Shown in pieces: positions 21,932 to 32,648 of a DNA stretch of 64,000 nucleotides (position 1 is its first letter; each line of letters begins with the position of its first letter). Below the pieces are notes generated by a model. It was given only the letters and a program-made list of their open reading frames with translations, did no database searches and had not been told where the DNA came from. This DNA is from Blepharisma stoltei. Its lineage: Eukaryota > Ciliophora > Heterotrichea > Heterotrichida > Blepharismidae. The position numbers and the translations under genes are program-made. The DNA is taken from assembly GCA_914767885.1 (NCBI GenBank), contig CAJZBQ010000015.1:744001-808000 (forward strand). The letters run 5' to 3'.

Positions 21932-24900
21932 ATGGATGAAAATCTTTCTGAAGAAACCTTGACAGGTTTACTGCTTAAAAAAGAAAAAGAGCTGCAAAAT
22001 TTGGCAAAAATTAGGATAAATCAGCTACAAGAAGAACTTAAATATAAAGATAACATAATACAGGATCTTGAATATCAGATGAGTAAAATACAGGAGGATT
22101 TTAACTTTAATTTGCAAATAATACAGGAGAGAGATGAAGAAATCGCTGATTTAGATGCGGCATATAAAAATGTTACACAAGCTTTTATTGAAAAACAAAA
22201 TATTTCAAAAGAAAGCTCGGGATCTGAAAACCAAGCAAAAGCCAACGAAAATGTATATTAATTTATAATTATTGATCTATAGATCATACACCTATATAGA
22301 TTTCCATATCGAGAAAGTTAAAGTAGACCTTCACGGATTCTATCGAAGGGATGAGCTAGATCTCTATGGTATGAAGGATTAAAAAGTGGCATGTCAAAAA
22401 ATGGTTGATAAGTATGAACCAAGTTGGCAAGTAAATGCGCCAAATTTTAAATTGGCCTTGCTATAAAATTCATTGTTAAATTGAAATCCTTTTTGAAAAA
22501 GCCTCAAAGAATATTTCCATATTTTAAAAAATATAATTAAAAATAAAAATTGTCAGCCAACGTGTGTTTTAGAGGCAGGATAGAATTTTATAAAAACACA
22601 GCTAATTTGTTGATGAAGATTGGAGCTCTTATTTCTAAAATCTAAAGAAAGTTCATTGTATACGAAGTTCTTAAAGGCTCGCATGAGGAGTGCTTTGCTA
22701 AATTAAACATTTCTCAATAAGTAAAAATCAAAAATTTGTCAGTCAATGTGGGTTTTAGCAGAAAGATAGAATTTAAAATAATATCAAGCTGGTGATGAAG
22801 ATTGGAACTCTTATTTGTAAAGTCAGCATTAAAGGAAATTCACTGTATGCTTTATGGCAAAAGAATTCAAAAATGATTAAAATTTTGTCTTATGAGCTTT
22901 TAAAAATTTGTATTAAATAAACTTTCTTGACTATAGATTTTACAAAGGGGGGTTATTATTTCATCTGTTTTTTTATAAAAATCTATCCTCCCGCTAAAAT
23001 GGATATTGACTGATGAGTATTAATTTTTACTTATTAACCCTTATTTAACTTTTGCTAAACACATTTACTGAGCTTTAGCAACTTCTTATAGAATTTATAA
23101 CGCTTAACGTCCACTACAGGGTGACATCCCCAGGCACTATCGCTCGCCTTGCGTCGCATCGGGCCCACAGGTCGCTGGGGATGGCCTGCTTCGATCACCA
23201 GGGTGCTTCTCGGGAGAGTGTTCCGGCTTCGACGGCTCATGGATGAGCTACTTGCTTGATACATGGGTTGCTTTTCCGAAAAAAAAAAATGGATTTTTCT
23301 GGTCGCTATCGGCAAAAAAGGAAAAACACGTAGCCTGGGACGTAACGCCCAGTTTCACGCTAGGGAGTTGCCCGATTGGTCCTAACGGACTCTGCTGAGC
23401 TTCCCCTTCCCAACTCCGTGCCCTCCTTCCCCACGAGGAAAAATCCACCCCTGAGAATAGACTAGGACTAGGCTCTGAGCACCACCAGAATTGCTTACCT
23501 AGTATTGCCGTCCATCTCTAGAATGGTAAAACCTTGCCGGATATAATTAAAAAATAGCAACTTCATATACAATTAACTTCCTTTAATAGAGACTTACAAC
23601 TAAGAGTTCTATCCTTCCACTAAAATGCACATTGGCTAACATTTTTTTGGTCCTTACTTGTTAAGCCATATTTAATTTTTGCTAAACGCTCCTCTTTCTT
23701 TAGTACAGACTTTAAAATAAGTTTTCAATCTTCATCAGCAAATTGGCATTAATTTTATAAACTTGATCCTTTTACTAAAATGCATATTGACAAGTTTGAT
23801 TTTTAAGAGGCTTCTTAAAAAAAATCATTTTATAATTCTTAACGACACTGCATTTACTTGCTTAAACAGGAATAGAAAAAAATTAAGTAAGATACTTATC
23901 AATTCTAGTCTAAAAAGGTATCTTAATTTAAAAATTAATTTTAATAATAAGGCCATTTTAAAAATTGGCACGTTTCTTGCCAACTTGGTCTACACTTGTC
24001 AACTATTTTTTGACATCTCAATTTTCAATCTTTCATATAATAGAGATATAGAATGCGTCAAGATATATTTACAACTTGCTCGATATGGAAATCTATATAG
24101 GGGCATGGGCTATATAATTATAAAGTAATACAAAAGGGTACACTATTCAGCTTAAATAAATATAAAAAATTTAGAATACGAAAAAGTCATACAAGAGCTG
24201 TCAAACCAATTAGACGAAATTACTCGACAAATTAACGTGCTAAAATTCGAAGCAGAATCAAAATCAAACCAGTGTGAAGAACTTAAAGAAATTTTGCAAA
24301 AAAAGCAAAACAAATATAAAAATGAAATAAATAAAACAAAAGATATAATTGCAGAAAAAGACACAAAAATTGAAGAACTATCAAGAAAAATCAATGATCT
24401 GCAAAATGCTAATGTAAAGCAAACTAATGAAATGACTCTAAAAATAATGACTTTGGAAAATGAAAAAAAGGAGCTGATACAGGAGCTTAAAAAAGTAAGA
24501 GAACAAAATATAGAAGAAATCCAGTATTTAGGGCAGCTGAAAATATCAAATTATGAACATTTAGAAGCAACGCATAGATCTGAGGTAGAAAGATTAAATA
24601 ATCAGATTTCTTTATTATTGGAAGATAATAAAAAATTATCTCATAGCTCAGATCAAGCGAAATTTCTGATTTTAGATAAAGAAAAACAATTTAGAGCTGA
24701 AATAGAAGAATTAAAATCAATATATGACCCTATGACAAAAGAAATTGAGGATTTAAAAGTTACTATAAGTCTTAAAGATAGCGAATTGGAAACTGTGAAA
24801 CAGCATATAGAGCATTGAAAAAAGCTGGCTCATGGGAGATCAGATGAGTTGGTGAAAGCTAAGCAGTCTCAGTTGGTTATGGATGAAAAATTGAAAGCAT

Positions 24901-25591
24901 TAGAAAGGGAAATTGAGGAAATCAAAAAAATAAATTAATATAAATAAGATTGAATGCAAAATAGTATTTATAAGGCAAATTTTTATAATTTATAGGATAA
25001 AGAGAAATTCTTAATATTCTTATAAAGAATTTGCATGAAATAGCTTATAAAGTAATAAATAGTGAAAAGTGCTATAGTACTCCAGTGAAAAATATATTTG
25101 AAAATCAAGGAACCCAAACTGAAATTAAGCAAATTTCAAAGCAAAGTTCTACACCTACTATCAGTGTGAAAAGTAAAGAAGAAGAAAGTTCGATTGTTAA
25201 AAAGCCAAGCACTGATTTTAGTGTCAATGTGAAAGACTTAGAAGGCTCTACACAGGATAGGGATTATGAAAATACATATAGAAGTTCCATAAATGAAGCA
25301 GAGCAAAAGGCATATAGAAGCTCTAAAAACGAAACAGAGCAAAAGAGGTACGATTATTATGCAGAAACTTATAAAAGCACTGCAACCAAATCATTTGATG
25401 AATATTTTGATAAAATTCAAAAACACATATCTAATTTAACATCAAATCTAACACGAATGAAAAACCAATCACATGGGAAATTTTCATCTTTATCTTCTTA
25501 TAAACCCTCAATAACTGAAGAAACTGAGCATTCCTATCAAGGCTCCAAATATTCAAACAGATTAAATAAATTCAAGCCAAATCGCAGATAA
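21932..25591 (+). CDS. Coiled-coil protein (552 aa) split by a 1.9-kb IES
   Basis: Join 21932-22255, 24165-24932, 25025-25591 (553 codons). Residues ~10-370 are continuous coiled coil (RINQLQEELKYKDNIIQDLE; later QKKQNKYKNEINKTKDIIAE), interrupted by the 1909-bp insert between KANENV and KNLEYEKVIQ. TGA encodes Trp in IEHWKKLAHG. After a second IES comes a low-complexity Ser/Tyr/Glu segment with a short internal repeat (YRSSINEAEQKAYRSSKNE), then a basic tail RLNKFKPNRR. No named family; a cytoskeletal role would fit. Its 3' end has been duplicated downstream (26040-26485). Confidence 0.85.
22256..24164. mobile_element. 1909-bp IES: long inverted-repeat element with a retroposon nested in its centre
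   Basis: Excision between TA dinucleotides restores the coiled-coil frame (ENV-KNL). The two arms are inverted copies: CCTATATAGATTTCCATATC near 22291 is matched by GATATGGAAATCTATATAGG near 24082. Similarity extends inward for at least 250 bp, including TGTCAAAAAATGGTTGAT on the left against a diverged complement near 24000. Inner modules (CGTGTGTTTTAG...GATGAAGATTGGAG) recur two to three times within the left arm. The arms surround the GC-rich retroposon at 23091-23554. No transposase frame survives. Confidence 0.88.
23091..23554 (-). mobile_element. GC-rich SINE-like retroposon nested in the large IES
   Basis: Flanked by near-identical 15-bp repeats TAGCAACTTCTTATA (23076-23090) and TAGCAACTTCATATA (23555-23569), differing by one base. 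On the minus strand it starts with TTAATTATATCCGGCAAGG and ends with GTTAAGCGTTATAAATTC, collinear with the copy at 1745-2459 and strongly similar to it over ~400 bp. Open frames within are not conserved in phase between copies. Confidence 0.88.
24933..25024. other. IES, 92 bp
   Basis: TA-bounded; excision joins EEIKKI to KNLHEIAYKV in frame. Confidence 0.75.
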
Positions 25592-25619
25592 TTTAATAAT
25601 TTTATTTATGTGGATATAA

Positions 25620-26493
25620 AATGTCGCCTGAGTTAATCGAATTTCTGCATAAATTAAGTAAATCTATGGCATAAATGCGTCTAGCATTTCCATTATGAAA
25701 TAATAAGTGTACAAAAAATCTTGCTATATATTAAAATTTTGATTGAACTTATAAGGATGCTTTCTGGGTATTAAAATTCTACTTTTTGTAAAAGTTAGAT
25801 TGCATTATCTGGTTTATGAGACATATAATATATCGCAGAGCATTTTTAGGCTTCTCATGTAAACTATAAGTGCGCTTTATTGTGCCTGCTTTCTAGAGAT
25901 TTGTTAGTGATTTCAAAGCTATTAAGCATCCTTCTCAGGAAGTATTTAGGATTTGACAATAACTATTGTGAAAATCTGTCTTTTGCTTAATTTTTATCTC
26001 AATCTTGGCATTATTCACTCATAACTGAAGCACATAATATTCCATACGTGAAGAGAGCAAAAAAAACGATTATTATAAAAGCACTGCAACAAAACTATTT
26101 TGATAAGCTCAAAACACATAAGGATACCCCCCCTTCATTTGTCAAATTTTCTAGTCTGCCCATTTTTCTAGTTTTTTTTATAGGAGAAAAAAATTTTCAT
26201 TTATCCAATTTTCTAGTCAAAGTTTTGATAGAAAAAAAAATTTTCAACCTTAATTGTCTCATTTTTTTAAAGTAAAAACTAAAATTTAGGACATTCGAAA
26301 AAATCCAAAAAAGACTAGAAAATGGGCAAATCAATTTTGACTAGATTTTGGGACAAATGAGGTCCTGAAAAAAAAAATTCTTATAAAAAAAAAGACTAGA
26401 AAATTGGACAAATGAGGGGGGGGATCCTTATCTAATTTATATAAAATTCAAAAAAAATTCAAACTAAATCGTAGATAATTTATAATTTTATTA
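25620..26493 (-). pseudogene. Decayed duplicate of the 3' ends of the coiled-coil gene and MOB4
   Basis: 25620-25940 is similar on the same strand to the MOB4 C-terminal coding region (compare GCATAAATTAAGTAAATCTA with the MOB4 copy GCACAAATTCAGTAAATCTA at ~26558) but is full of indels. 26045-26120 and 26431-26485 match the 3' end of the coiled-coil gene (the exon around 25350-25610), split by a TIR element. The order (coiled-coil tail, MOB4 tail, coiled-coil tail, MOB4) shows a tandem duplication across the convergent gene junction; the inner copies are non-functional. Confidence 0.8.
26121..26430. mobile_element. TIR element, family with core CATTTGTC..TTTTCTAGTC
   Basis: 310 bp. The left end AGGATACCCCCCCTTCATTT and the right end complement AGGATCCCCCCCTCATTTGT are inverted. 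Inner TTTTCTAGTC and GACTAGAAAA motifs recur several times in both arms, so it can fold back. The uninterrupted paralog in the coiled-coil gene reads CACATATCTAATTTA near 25423; here the same sequence is split as CACA-TA-element-TA-TCTAATTTA, proving a TA target duplication. Confidence 0.9.
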
Positions 26494-27197
26494 TCAATCA
26501 TTTTTATAAGCATGTGTTGGAATACTAAAAAACTTTGCCGGCATCATCCCAAATTTCTGCACAAATTCAGTAAATCTATAGCACAAATGCGTCTGGTTTT
26601 CATATTCCATAAAAATTTCCCTATGGAAAAAATAAGTGTGTGCAAAAAGTCTATAAAGCCTTCTTACAATATTTACTAAAAGTTTGGTTGAGTTTATAGG
26701 GATGCTTATACGGGTATTAAAATTTCTGCTTGACTGTAAAATTGAGGTCGCGTTATCTAGAGTATGAGTCATATAATCTATTGCAGAACATTCTTTAGGC
26801 TTCTTATGTGAAGCGCATAAATACATTGTATCTTCTCCTCCCCTCATATTCGGGCACATATCAGGAACACAAATCCCTTGCAAATTCACTATAAGTCTGT
26901 TTAGCTCTACAATAAACTGCCTTATATGCTCATATTGTCACACAGCTAAATCAATATCATGAGGTGGGTCACATATTCTTTCGACGTCACCAGGATTATT
27001 TCTGATTAGATCTTGTATGCAATTTTATCTAAAAATTGGGGGTTTTTATTTATTTATATTATACCTAAACTTAATTAATAAAAGCATATATATTCCTGCA
27101 CAGAAAAAGGCCCAGACATATTACAAAAATCATCGAGCTTCCACGCCCACATCTCCTTAGTCCTCGTTCCTGGCTTATTTCTTTTCAATCTATTCAT
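26494..27197 (-). CDS. MOB4: MOB kinase activator-like 4 (phocein)
   Basis: Join 27087-27197 and 26494-27015, minus strand (211 codons, 210 aa; human MOB4 is 225). VQEYIQDLIRNNPGDVERIC, DPPHDIDLAVWQYEHIRQF, ASHKKPKECSAIDYMTHTLD, RRLYRLFAHTYFFHREIF and EYENQTHLCYRFTEFVQKFG align throughout with human MOB4 ([74 protein letters not shown]). The zinc ligands (Cys, Cys, His, His) are kept. MOB4 is a STRIPAK component linking kinases and phosphatases. The Trp of AVWQYEH, Trp in human, is encoded by TGA. The 71-bp IES lies at QEYI-QDL. Divergent from the next gene with 34 bp between starts. Confidence 0.96.
27016..27086. other. IES, 71 bp
   Basis: Excision joins VQEYI to QDLIRNN, matching the uninterrupted VQQYIQQNIR of human MOB4 exactly. 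Confidence 0.93.
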
Positions 27198-27231
27198 TTA
27201 TTTACAGAATTCTCATCGAAATTATAAATAA

Positions 27232-27696
27232 ATGGGTTTTTGGGACTATTTTACTAGAACATTCGACGAACAAGAAAGCGTCAGTCAGCAGCCGACATTT
27301 CAATCGTCTGTAAAATCATCTAAAATTATATGCAAGCCAGATCAGGAAGGCCAAATGAGATGCACAAAATGCACAACAACAAAAGGAAGTGATGAAAATG
27401 GTTCCTGAGTCGAAGAAGACTATGAAGAACTGCCTTATAATGAAGGTTTTAAAGGGGGGTATGAAGTAGAAGATGAAATTTTTAAGGAAATGGAAAATAT
27501 GATGCAGAGGTTTATGAGACCTTTTATGGATTTTGATAGAGAAGAGGGTGGATTACCGTCATTTTTTAGAGGATTTTCGTTTAGAGAGGGAAGTGGGCAG
27601 GAAGATAGATATTTTGGGTATAGAGAACAGAAAAAGCCTTATGGGTATGATGAAGGACAGCATGGATTTGGGAATGCGAGATTTGGGGAAGGATAG
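27232..27696 (+). CDS. Hypothetical small acidic protein (154 aa)
   Basis: Single frame with one TGA-Trp (NGSWVEEDYEE). It begins MGFWDYFTRTFDEQE, contains a CTKC pair (RCTKCTTTKG), an acidic middle and a Met/Phe/Gly/Arg-rich C-terminus (MENMMQRFMRPFMDFD, YREQKKPYGYDEGQ). The composition is like that of small stress- or kinase-associated adaptor proteins, but no family is recognised. Confidence 0.75.
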
Positions 27697-28179
27697 CAAT
27701 ATTTATGATGACTAAATAACGTAAATTAAATTAAGAAATTTAGATGAGTTATACCTTTCCACTGATAATGAGAAAGCCAAATATCATTTTTTTAAAATTA
27801 TAATAGTAAAATTATTACTATTTATATGGAATTATTTGTAAAAGCTCGCTAGCTAATTTTCAAGCATTAGATCTTACCTGTTTCTTGTGCATCTACTATA
27901 GGAAAATTTAATTTAATTCAAGCTAAAACTCCCAAGGGAGTCATTATCTCTTATATTCACAATATAGTTTCCAGAATGAGCTTAGTTATAACGCTGACGA
28001 CTAAAAATAGGCTAATACAATAAAAAATTAAAACATCATTTATTTTTAATAACTAAAAAGTTCAAAAATTGAATTCTCAAAGTAAGACTGTTTCTGATAA
28101 ATAAATTACAGTCCATTTTATACCATTCTTTATATTGATAAAAATGATATTTAATCATAAATTCATTGGAGAATTATAA
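27697..28179. other. AT-rich intergenic region
   Basis: About 480 bp without a supported gene or element; probably includes the promoter of the downstream oxidoreductase gene. Confidence 0.5.
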
Positions 28180-30030
28180 ATGGAAATTAACTCAATAACC
28201 GGAGCGGTAATTCACAAACTCGGCGATCTTGACTCCATTGTAATTGAACAAGTTCCAGTGCCCCATCTTGAAGACTCCCAAATTTTAGTCAGGATGGAAT
28301 GTGCCCCTATCAATGTCAGTGACATCTTAAAAGCAATGGGAAATTATTCGACTACTCAGCCAAATTGTATACTTGGCATTGAAGGAAGTGGGACTGTAGT
28401 TAAAAGCGGAATCGATGAGTACTCCCAATCTCTTGTCGCAAAAAGGGTCGCAGTTACAGCTTCTGTGCCAAGATTCGGCACTTTTGCGGATTATTTACTC
28501 TACTTTTTAGATTACTTATGTGGGAGTGATTTGTATTCAGATTTTATATAAAAAATTAGGGTGAAATATTAAAATTTTTATTATGAGTTGGAGATCTTAT
28601 TATATTATTATTAACATCACCAATAAGGGCGAGTTGGAGGGGTCGGATTGCCGGCCCCAGTTAAGTAGCCTCCTCCCTCCCCTATATTAGTAATAATAAA
28701 CCAAATTATTTTGCACAAAAAATTTATTTTGCTCAATAATAAAACGTTATATATTGAAAAATAAGATATATTTTCCAAGACTTTTTGCTCTATACCTAGG
28801 GGCGGAGCTAGTCACTTCTGCTTTTTCTGCATTTCCCTTAAAAGATCATATTACCTTTGAACAAGGAGCCAGTTTAGTCATAAACCCTGTGACTGTTGCA
28901 TATATGGTTAAAAAAATTAAAGAAGGAAACCATACTTCTGTAATTATCAATGCTGCAGCTTCAGCTTTAGGGAAAATGCTTATTAGATGGTGCGATCTAT
29001 TAAATGTTGCAACAATTAATTTAGTTAGAAGACAAGAACAGGTCGACACTTTAGCTGGTATTGGTGCTAAGCATATATTGGATATAAAAATTATTTTTTT
29101 AATAAAAAATTTATTTAATTATGTGTAATAAATATATTTTAAATGAAAATTTAATAAATATTCCATATATTTAACACTTCAGTGCCTGGCTGGAAGGAGG
29201 AAGCGCAATCTCTGACTAACCAATTAGGAACCAAAATAGGTTTTGATGCAATCGCAGGGAGTGCGACAGAAGATATGCTGCAATTGCTAACAGAAAAAGG
29301 AGTTGTATATGTATATGGGGTACTTTCTGGACAGCCAGCTGAAGGCAACCCAATGACTCTAGCTGGAGGAGATAAATCAATTAAAGGACTCATGTATGGC
29401 AGAATGTTCAAAGGCTTGTCTATAGAGCAAAAGCTTGAAATCGGAAATGAGATTCAAGACTTAATTGGAGATGCATTGAAGACTGATTATCAGTCTGAGG
29501 TGGCACTAGATGATGCCTAAAGAGCTTTTATAATAATAAAATGGAATTATCGGAATAAGTTCCGAGGACTTTTCTTTCTCTAGTGATTTTATTATTGGGA
29601 TTCGGTTTTCCTAGTGCACCTTACGCAGTTATATCAGCATTAACCCCAGCGTATAGTCTGGAGCGCCTGATAATGGTTTTAGGAAGTGTGGGGTTTTATC
29701 GCTTGACACTTCCAAGGAGAGTGACAATTAGGCGAAACACACTCAGGAGTAATGCTAGTGTGAGGCAAACATCATGTGTAGCTCTGATCAAGATTCTAGA
29801 AGTTTTGGAATGTCTCCACATGATAAATCGGTAACGCAGAATTGCCCAATATATCACTTGTCACTAATCAGGATATAAAGGGTGAGTCATGCATGCCTAA
29901 ATCACTCGCTGAATAATCTGGGGCATTAAACAATAAGTAATTAAGTAAAAATTAGATTAAAGATGCTTTGAAACAATATGCTGCTAAAAAAACTGATTCA
30001 AAATATCTAGTCAGAGTCAGAAGATCTTAA
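28180..30030 (+). CDS. MDR (quinone oxidoreductase/MECR-like) paralog, C-terminus disrupted by a retroposon
   Basis: Join 28180-28497, 28811-29077, 29170-29520 (312 codons). Paralogous to the four genes at 40.9-48.1 kb: IEGSGTVVKSG, FGTFADYL-VTSAFSAFPL, NAAASALGKMLIRWCDLLN, NLVRRQEQ, GTKIGFDAIAGSATEDMLQL. Two IESs (313 and 92 bp) interrupt it. The frame stops at TAA in VALDDA, where the paralogs continue VKDALKQY. The missing 24-codon end (KDALKQYAAKKTDSKYLVRV) is intact at 29958-30030, after a 429-bp retroposon. Excising the insert at the TA in the target duplication leaves GATGATGCC-TAA, one base too many to restore frame. So it is either a truncated but expressed enzyme or a young pseudogene. 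Confidence 0.8.
28498..28810. other. IES, 313 bp, containing a GC-rich hairpin
   Basis: Excision joins FADYL to VTSAFSAFPL in frame. Positions ~28602-28700 can fold into a long hairpin (TATTATTATTAACAT...AGTAATAATA) with a GC-rich loop region GGGGTCGGATTGCCGGCCCC. Confidence 0.88.
29078..29169. other. IES, 92 bp
   Basis: TA-bounded; joins GAKHI to FNTSVPGWKEE, the same as the uninterrupted paralogs (GAEHVFNTSDAGWKD). Confidence 0.93.
29529..29957 (-). mobile_element. Retroposon with (TTA)n-type tail inserted in the MDR gene
   Basis: Flanked by TAAAGAGCTTT (29518-29528) and TAAAGATGCTTT (29958-29969), an imperfect target duplication. On the minus strand the 3' end has a small hairpin (CGGAACTTATTCCG) followed by TTTTATTATTATA. 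The body shares a block with 32649-32940 (GGGGTTTTATCGCTTGACAC against GGGGTTTTTCCGCTTGGCAC). Confidence 0.75.
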
Positions 30031-30723
30031 AATAAATAAATTTTATTCATAAATTAACCACTTTTCATTTAGCTGGAGTTAAATTTATAGAAATATTTAT
30101 AGATATGGCAACATAACCGATTTCATATACAATTCGGACTCTCTATAAGTAATTTCAAAGAGCATTGAATAAAACTTCTTAGCCTTACCCCAAGTCGTAT
30201 CAAAACCCATTGACCCAACTCCTGCAAAAAGACCACCGTGGCCAGTGTACCAGGATTTTATTTTAGCAAGGAAAGATTCCAGCACGGCGATAAAATTTTT
30301 GAAAGGGAGAAATCATACATTTCCAGGGAAATCACGAATTAAATGAAACCTTTAAACTTGTCAAGTCTGTAATGAAGGAAAAGACGACGTTGAGTTCGGG
30401 CTGACCAAACTTGAAGGTTGAAATGTTGGTGTTAAAGCAGCTTTTAAACGATATGCTGCTAAAACCTGATTCAGATACCCAGCCCAGTGTTAGTATAGGT
30501 CAGCAATAAAAAGTTTTAAATTTATTTATAAAATAACCTGCTTTTTTAATAATAACCAAAGCTTAAGCATCTATTAACCAAATAAAAAAAGCTATCTAAA
30601 TTTTTATTTTATTCTCTACCTTGTTTCAAATTTTTCTTAATTTTATATAAAATATCATAAAAAAAATTTAAAAAAAGTATGATCTCCACCTTATAATAGA
30701 AATTTCATAATCTTAATTCAGAA
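30031..30723. other. Intergenic region with a decayed MDR gene end
   Basis: 30408-30475 resembles the MDR C-terminus (GVKAAFKRYAAK, compare GVKDALKQYAAKK) and is followed by stops; it is a remnant. A minus-strand frame at 30097-30285 (62 codons) has no recognised domain. The rest is AT-rich. Confidence 0.55.
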
Positions 30724-31519
30724 ATGGGGGATATTGAAGCATATGCTAAGCTTGAAGGCCCAGAAGTCCAAGCTTACATTCAAGAACTTAAAGTTACTTT
30801 AGGGAGAAAACAAAGTGGTAAAGGCGTCTTACACATAGGCGACCATAAAAAAATCTCAAAAGAGCATGCAGAGATATCCTGATCCCAAGAAAAAAGAAAA
30901 TTTCAAATAAAATGCTTACTCCCCCCCCCCCCCCCCTCCGTGAGCGAACAAAACCATTAGAAAAATCGCCATTTTTTGACCAAAAACCCACCCTCCGTGA
31001 GTGAACAAAAATTTTTTTAATAGAAAAAATTTTAATGGAAAAAAATTTTGATATATAAGTGATAATTAGTATAATGAAATCTAGAGCTAATTCTGTTTAA
31101 TTTTAAACAAATTGCGTTTTAAAACATAAATTTTGCAAATTAAATTAATATTTGCTTCCCAATTTTTGCAAATTAGGGATTTTTTTAAATTTCGAAAAAA
31201 ATATTTTTTTATAAAATTTATATATAAATTTTTTTAAAAAAAAAAAATTAACCCCCCTCCGTGAGCGAACAAAATTTTTTTGTTCGCTCACGGAGGGGGG
31301 GGGGGGGAGTTAAGCAAAAATTCTTTAAGAGTTAACAAGCGGAAAGTAGACTTAGAATCTCCACCTGTTGATTTAGAAAACAAAGACGCGATTCGGATAG
31401 CAAATACTTGTTTTTATTTTCTACTGCCGATTGATAGCCCGCCTCAACAGACACCATCTTCAGAAACTCAATTCCACGGGGTAACAAATGAACCAAAAGA
31501 TATTACAATTTCATCATAA
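30724..31519 (+). CDS. Small FHA-domain protein (133 aa), interrupted by a TIR element
   Basis: Join 30724-30918 and 31313-31519 (134 codons). The chain reads as a forkhead-associated domain: LKVTLGRKQSGKGVLHIGDH, then the phosphothreonine-binding K-I-S-K-E-H-A-E-I strand, W at a TGA codon (AEISWSQEKRKFQIKCL), then SKNSLRVNKRKV and IRIANTCFYFLLP. The FHA Arg in GRK and the Ser/His of SxxH are present. FHA domains bind phosphothreonine peptides. The 394-bp IES is a full TIR element inserted at the Leu codon between KC and SKNS, inside the fold, so correct elimination is needed for function. Confidence 0.87.
30919..31312. mobile_element. TIR element (CCGTGAGCGAAC family) acting as an IES in the FHA gene
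   Basis: 394 bp between TA at 30917-18 and 31311-12. Left end CTC followed by a C17 tract and TCCGTGAGCGAACAAAA; the motif repeats at ~30991. Right end carries CCCCTCCGTGAGCGAACAAA then its inverted copy TTTGTTCGCTCACGGAGG and a G12 run. The AT-rich core contains TGATATATAAGTGATAATTA, shared with the other copies. Excision restores KCLSKNS. Confidence 0.93.
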
Positions 31520-31602
31520 ATAAATATAAAAATATTCAATAATTTCAGCATTAATTTCAACATAAAAAATTATTCAAAAAACCTATTAAAGTCCAAAGAA
31601 AA

Positions 31603-32392
31603 TTAATTTAATCGCATCCTACACATAGGACATATCCCTTTTACTGAAACCCAATCTTTTAAGCATTTTACGTGAAAATTATGTTCGCATGGGAGCACTA
31701 TGCATTTTACGTCAGCTTTAATCTCATCTAAACAAATAGAACATAAGCCTTCTTTTTGAGGGATTTTCATATAGGTTTCTAACTGTTCAGCAGTTAGCTA
31801 AATAAAAAGTTACAACATAAGTAGGTGGGGCTGGATTTGACATTAGATTTCTTAATTCCTTGAAATACATGGCTGTATAGATCAGCCCAGCAAGGACTTT
31901 TATGTAGCCTATATCATTTAATATTAAATTTAATTTTCTGTCAAATTTTTTTTCTATAATTTCCAATTACAATTTAAAGAGGTATATATTTATCAAAATT
32001 GTCCCCAAAATTCCTGTTGGTTTATCCCAACAGCTTGAATTGCCTGTTAAGCCTGCAGACAAAGCGATGACCATAATAAATCTGAAGCTATATAAATTTT
32101 ACCTTTCATAACTGAGCTGTATAGAACGCACGAAGTAAGGAGATAAGCGGCCAGCATGGCGGAAACATTTGCGGATAAGTAAGGAACATAAAAATATAAA
32201 TTCAATAGCTTCGATAATGGAGTATATAATTAAGAATAAATCTATTGTTTCTCCACAGTCTGAGGGAAGCAAAATTAGTATAATAGCGATGCTGATAATT
32301 TTGGCTAGTGTGTAGCATAAATAAAACACAAGGACTTCTTTACTTTTACATTCAGGAAATCCTGGTAATAGCTGCGAGCTTCCTGTTTCCAT
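31603..32392 (-). CDS. Multi-pass membrane RING-H2 protein, probable E3 ubiquitin ligase (227 aa)
   Basis: Join 32103-32392, 31985-32087, 31814-31909, 31603-31797, minus strand (228 codons). Two tiny introns (32088-32102, 15 nt; 31798-31813, 16 nt) and a 75-bp IES are removed. Hydrophobic segments: VFYLCYTLAKIISIAIILIL, FLIIYSIIEAIEFIFLCSLL, FIMVIALSAGL, ILGTILINIG and VLAGLIYTAMYF, giving about four membrane passes. The C-terminus is a RING-H2 finger: CSICLDEI, CEHNFHVKC, CPMC. The architecture (N-terminal membrane region, cytosolic RING-H2) is that of many ER or endosomal E3 ligases. Substrate unknown. The stop follows the finger directly (MRLN). Confidence 0.85.
31910..31984. other. IES, 75 bp
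   Basis: AT-rich, TA-bounded; joins ILINI to GYIKVLAG in frame in the membrane RING gene. Confidence 0.82.
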
Positions 32393-32648
32393 TTATTATA
32401 TGTCGGAAGAAATGTAACTTATAATTTATTAAACTCTGATGCAATTTAAAAAGAAGTAGATAAAATTAAAGCGAAATATAATAATAGATGGGCTAATAAA
32501 AATTTTGAATGGATTATAATAAAATACTTTAATAAACTTAATCTAAAATGATAATTTTGAAATTTGAGCTTAAAGGAGTCAATAAATTTTAAATTCTATG
32601 GAACTATTTTTCATTACAAAAAGGAAAAAAAAGCTTGTTAAGAAAATT

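Noticed and set aside
23055-23448. Open frames in the GC-rich insert that resemble short proteins
   Set aside because: They lie in a retroposon. The equivalent frames in the copies at 1745 and 54205 are broken or shifted, so they are not maintained as protein.
30097-30285. 62-codon minus-strand frame
   Set aside because: Composition is coding-like, but there is no known domain, no partner exon, and the neighbourhood is made of gene remnants.
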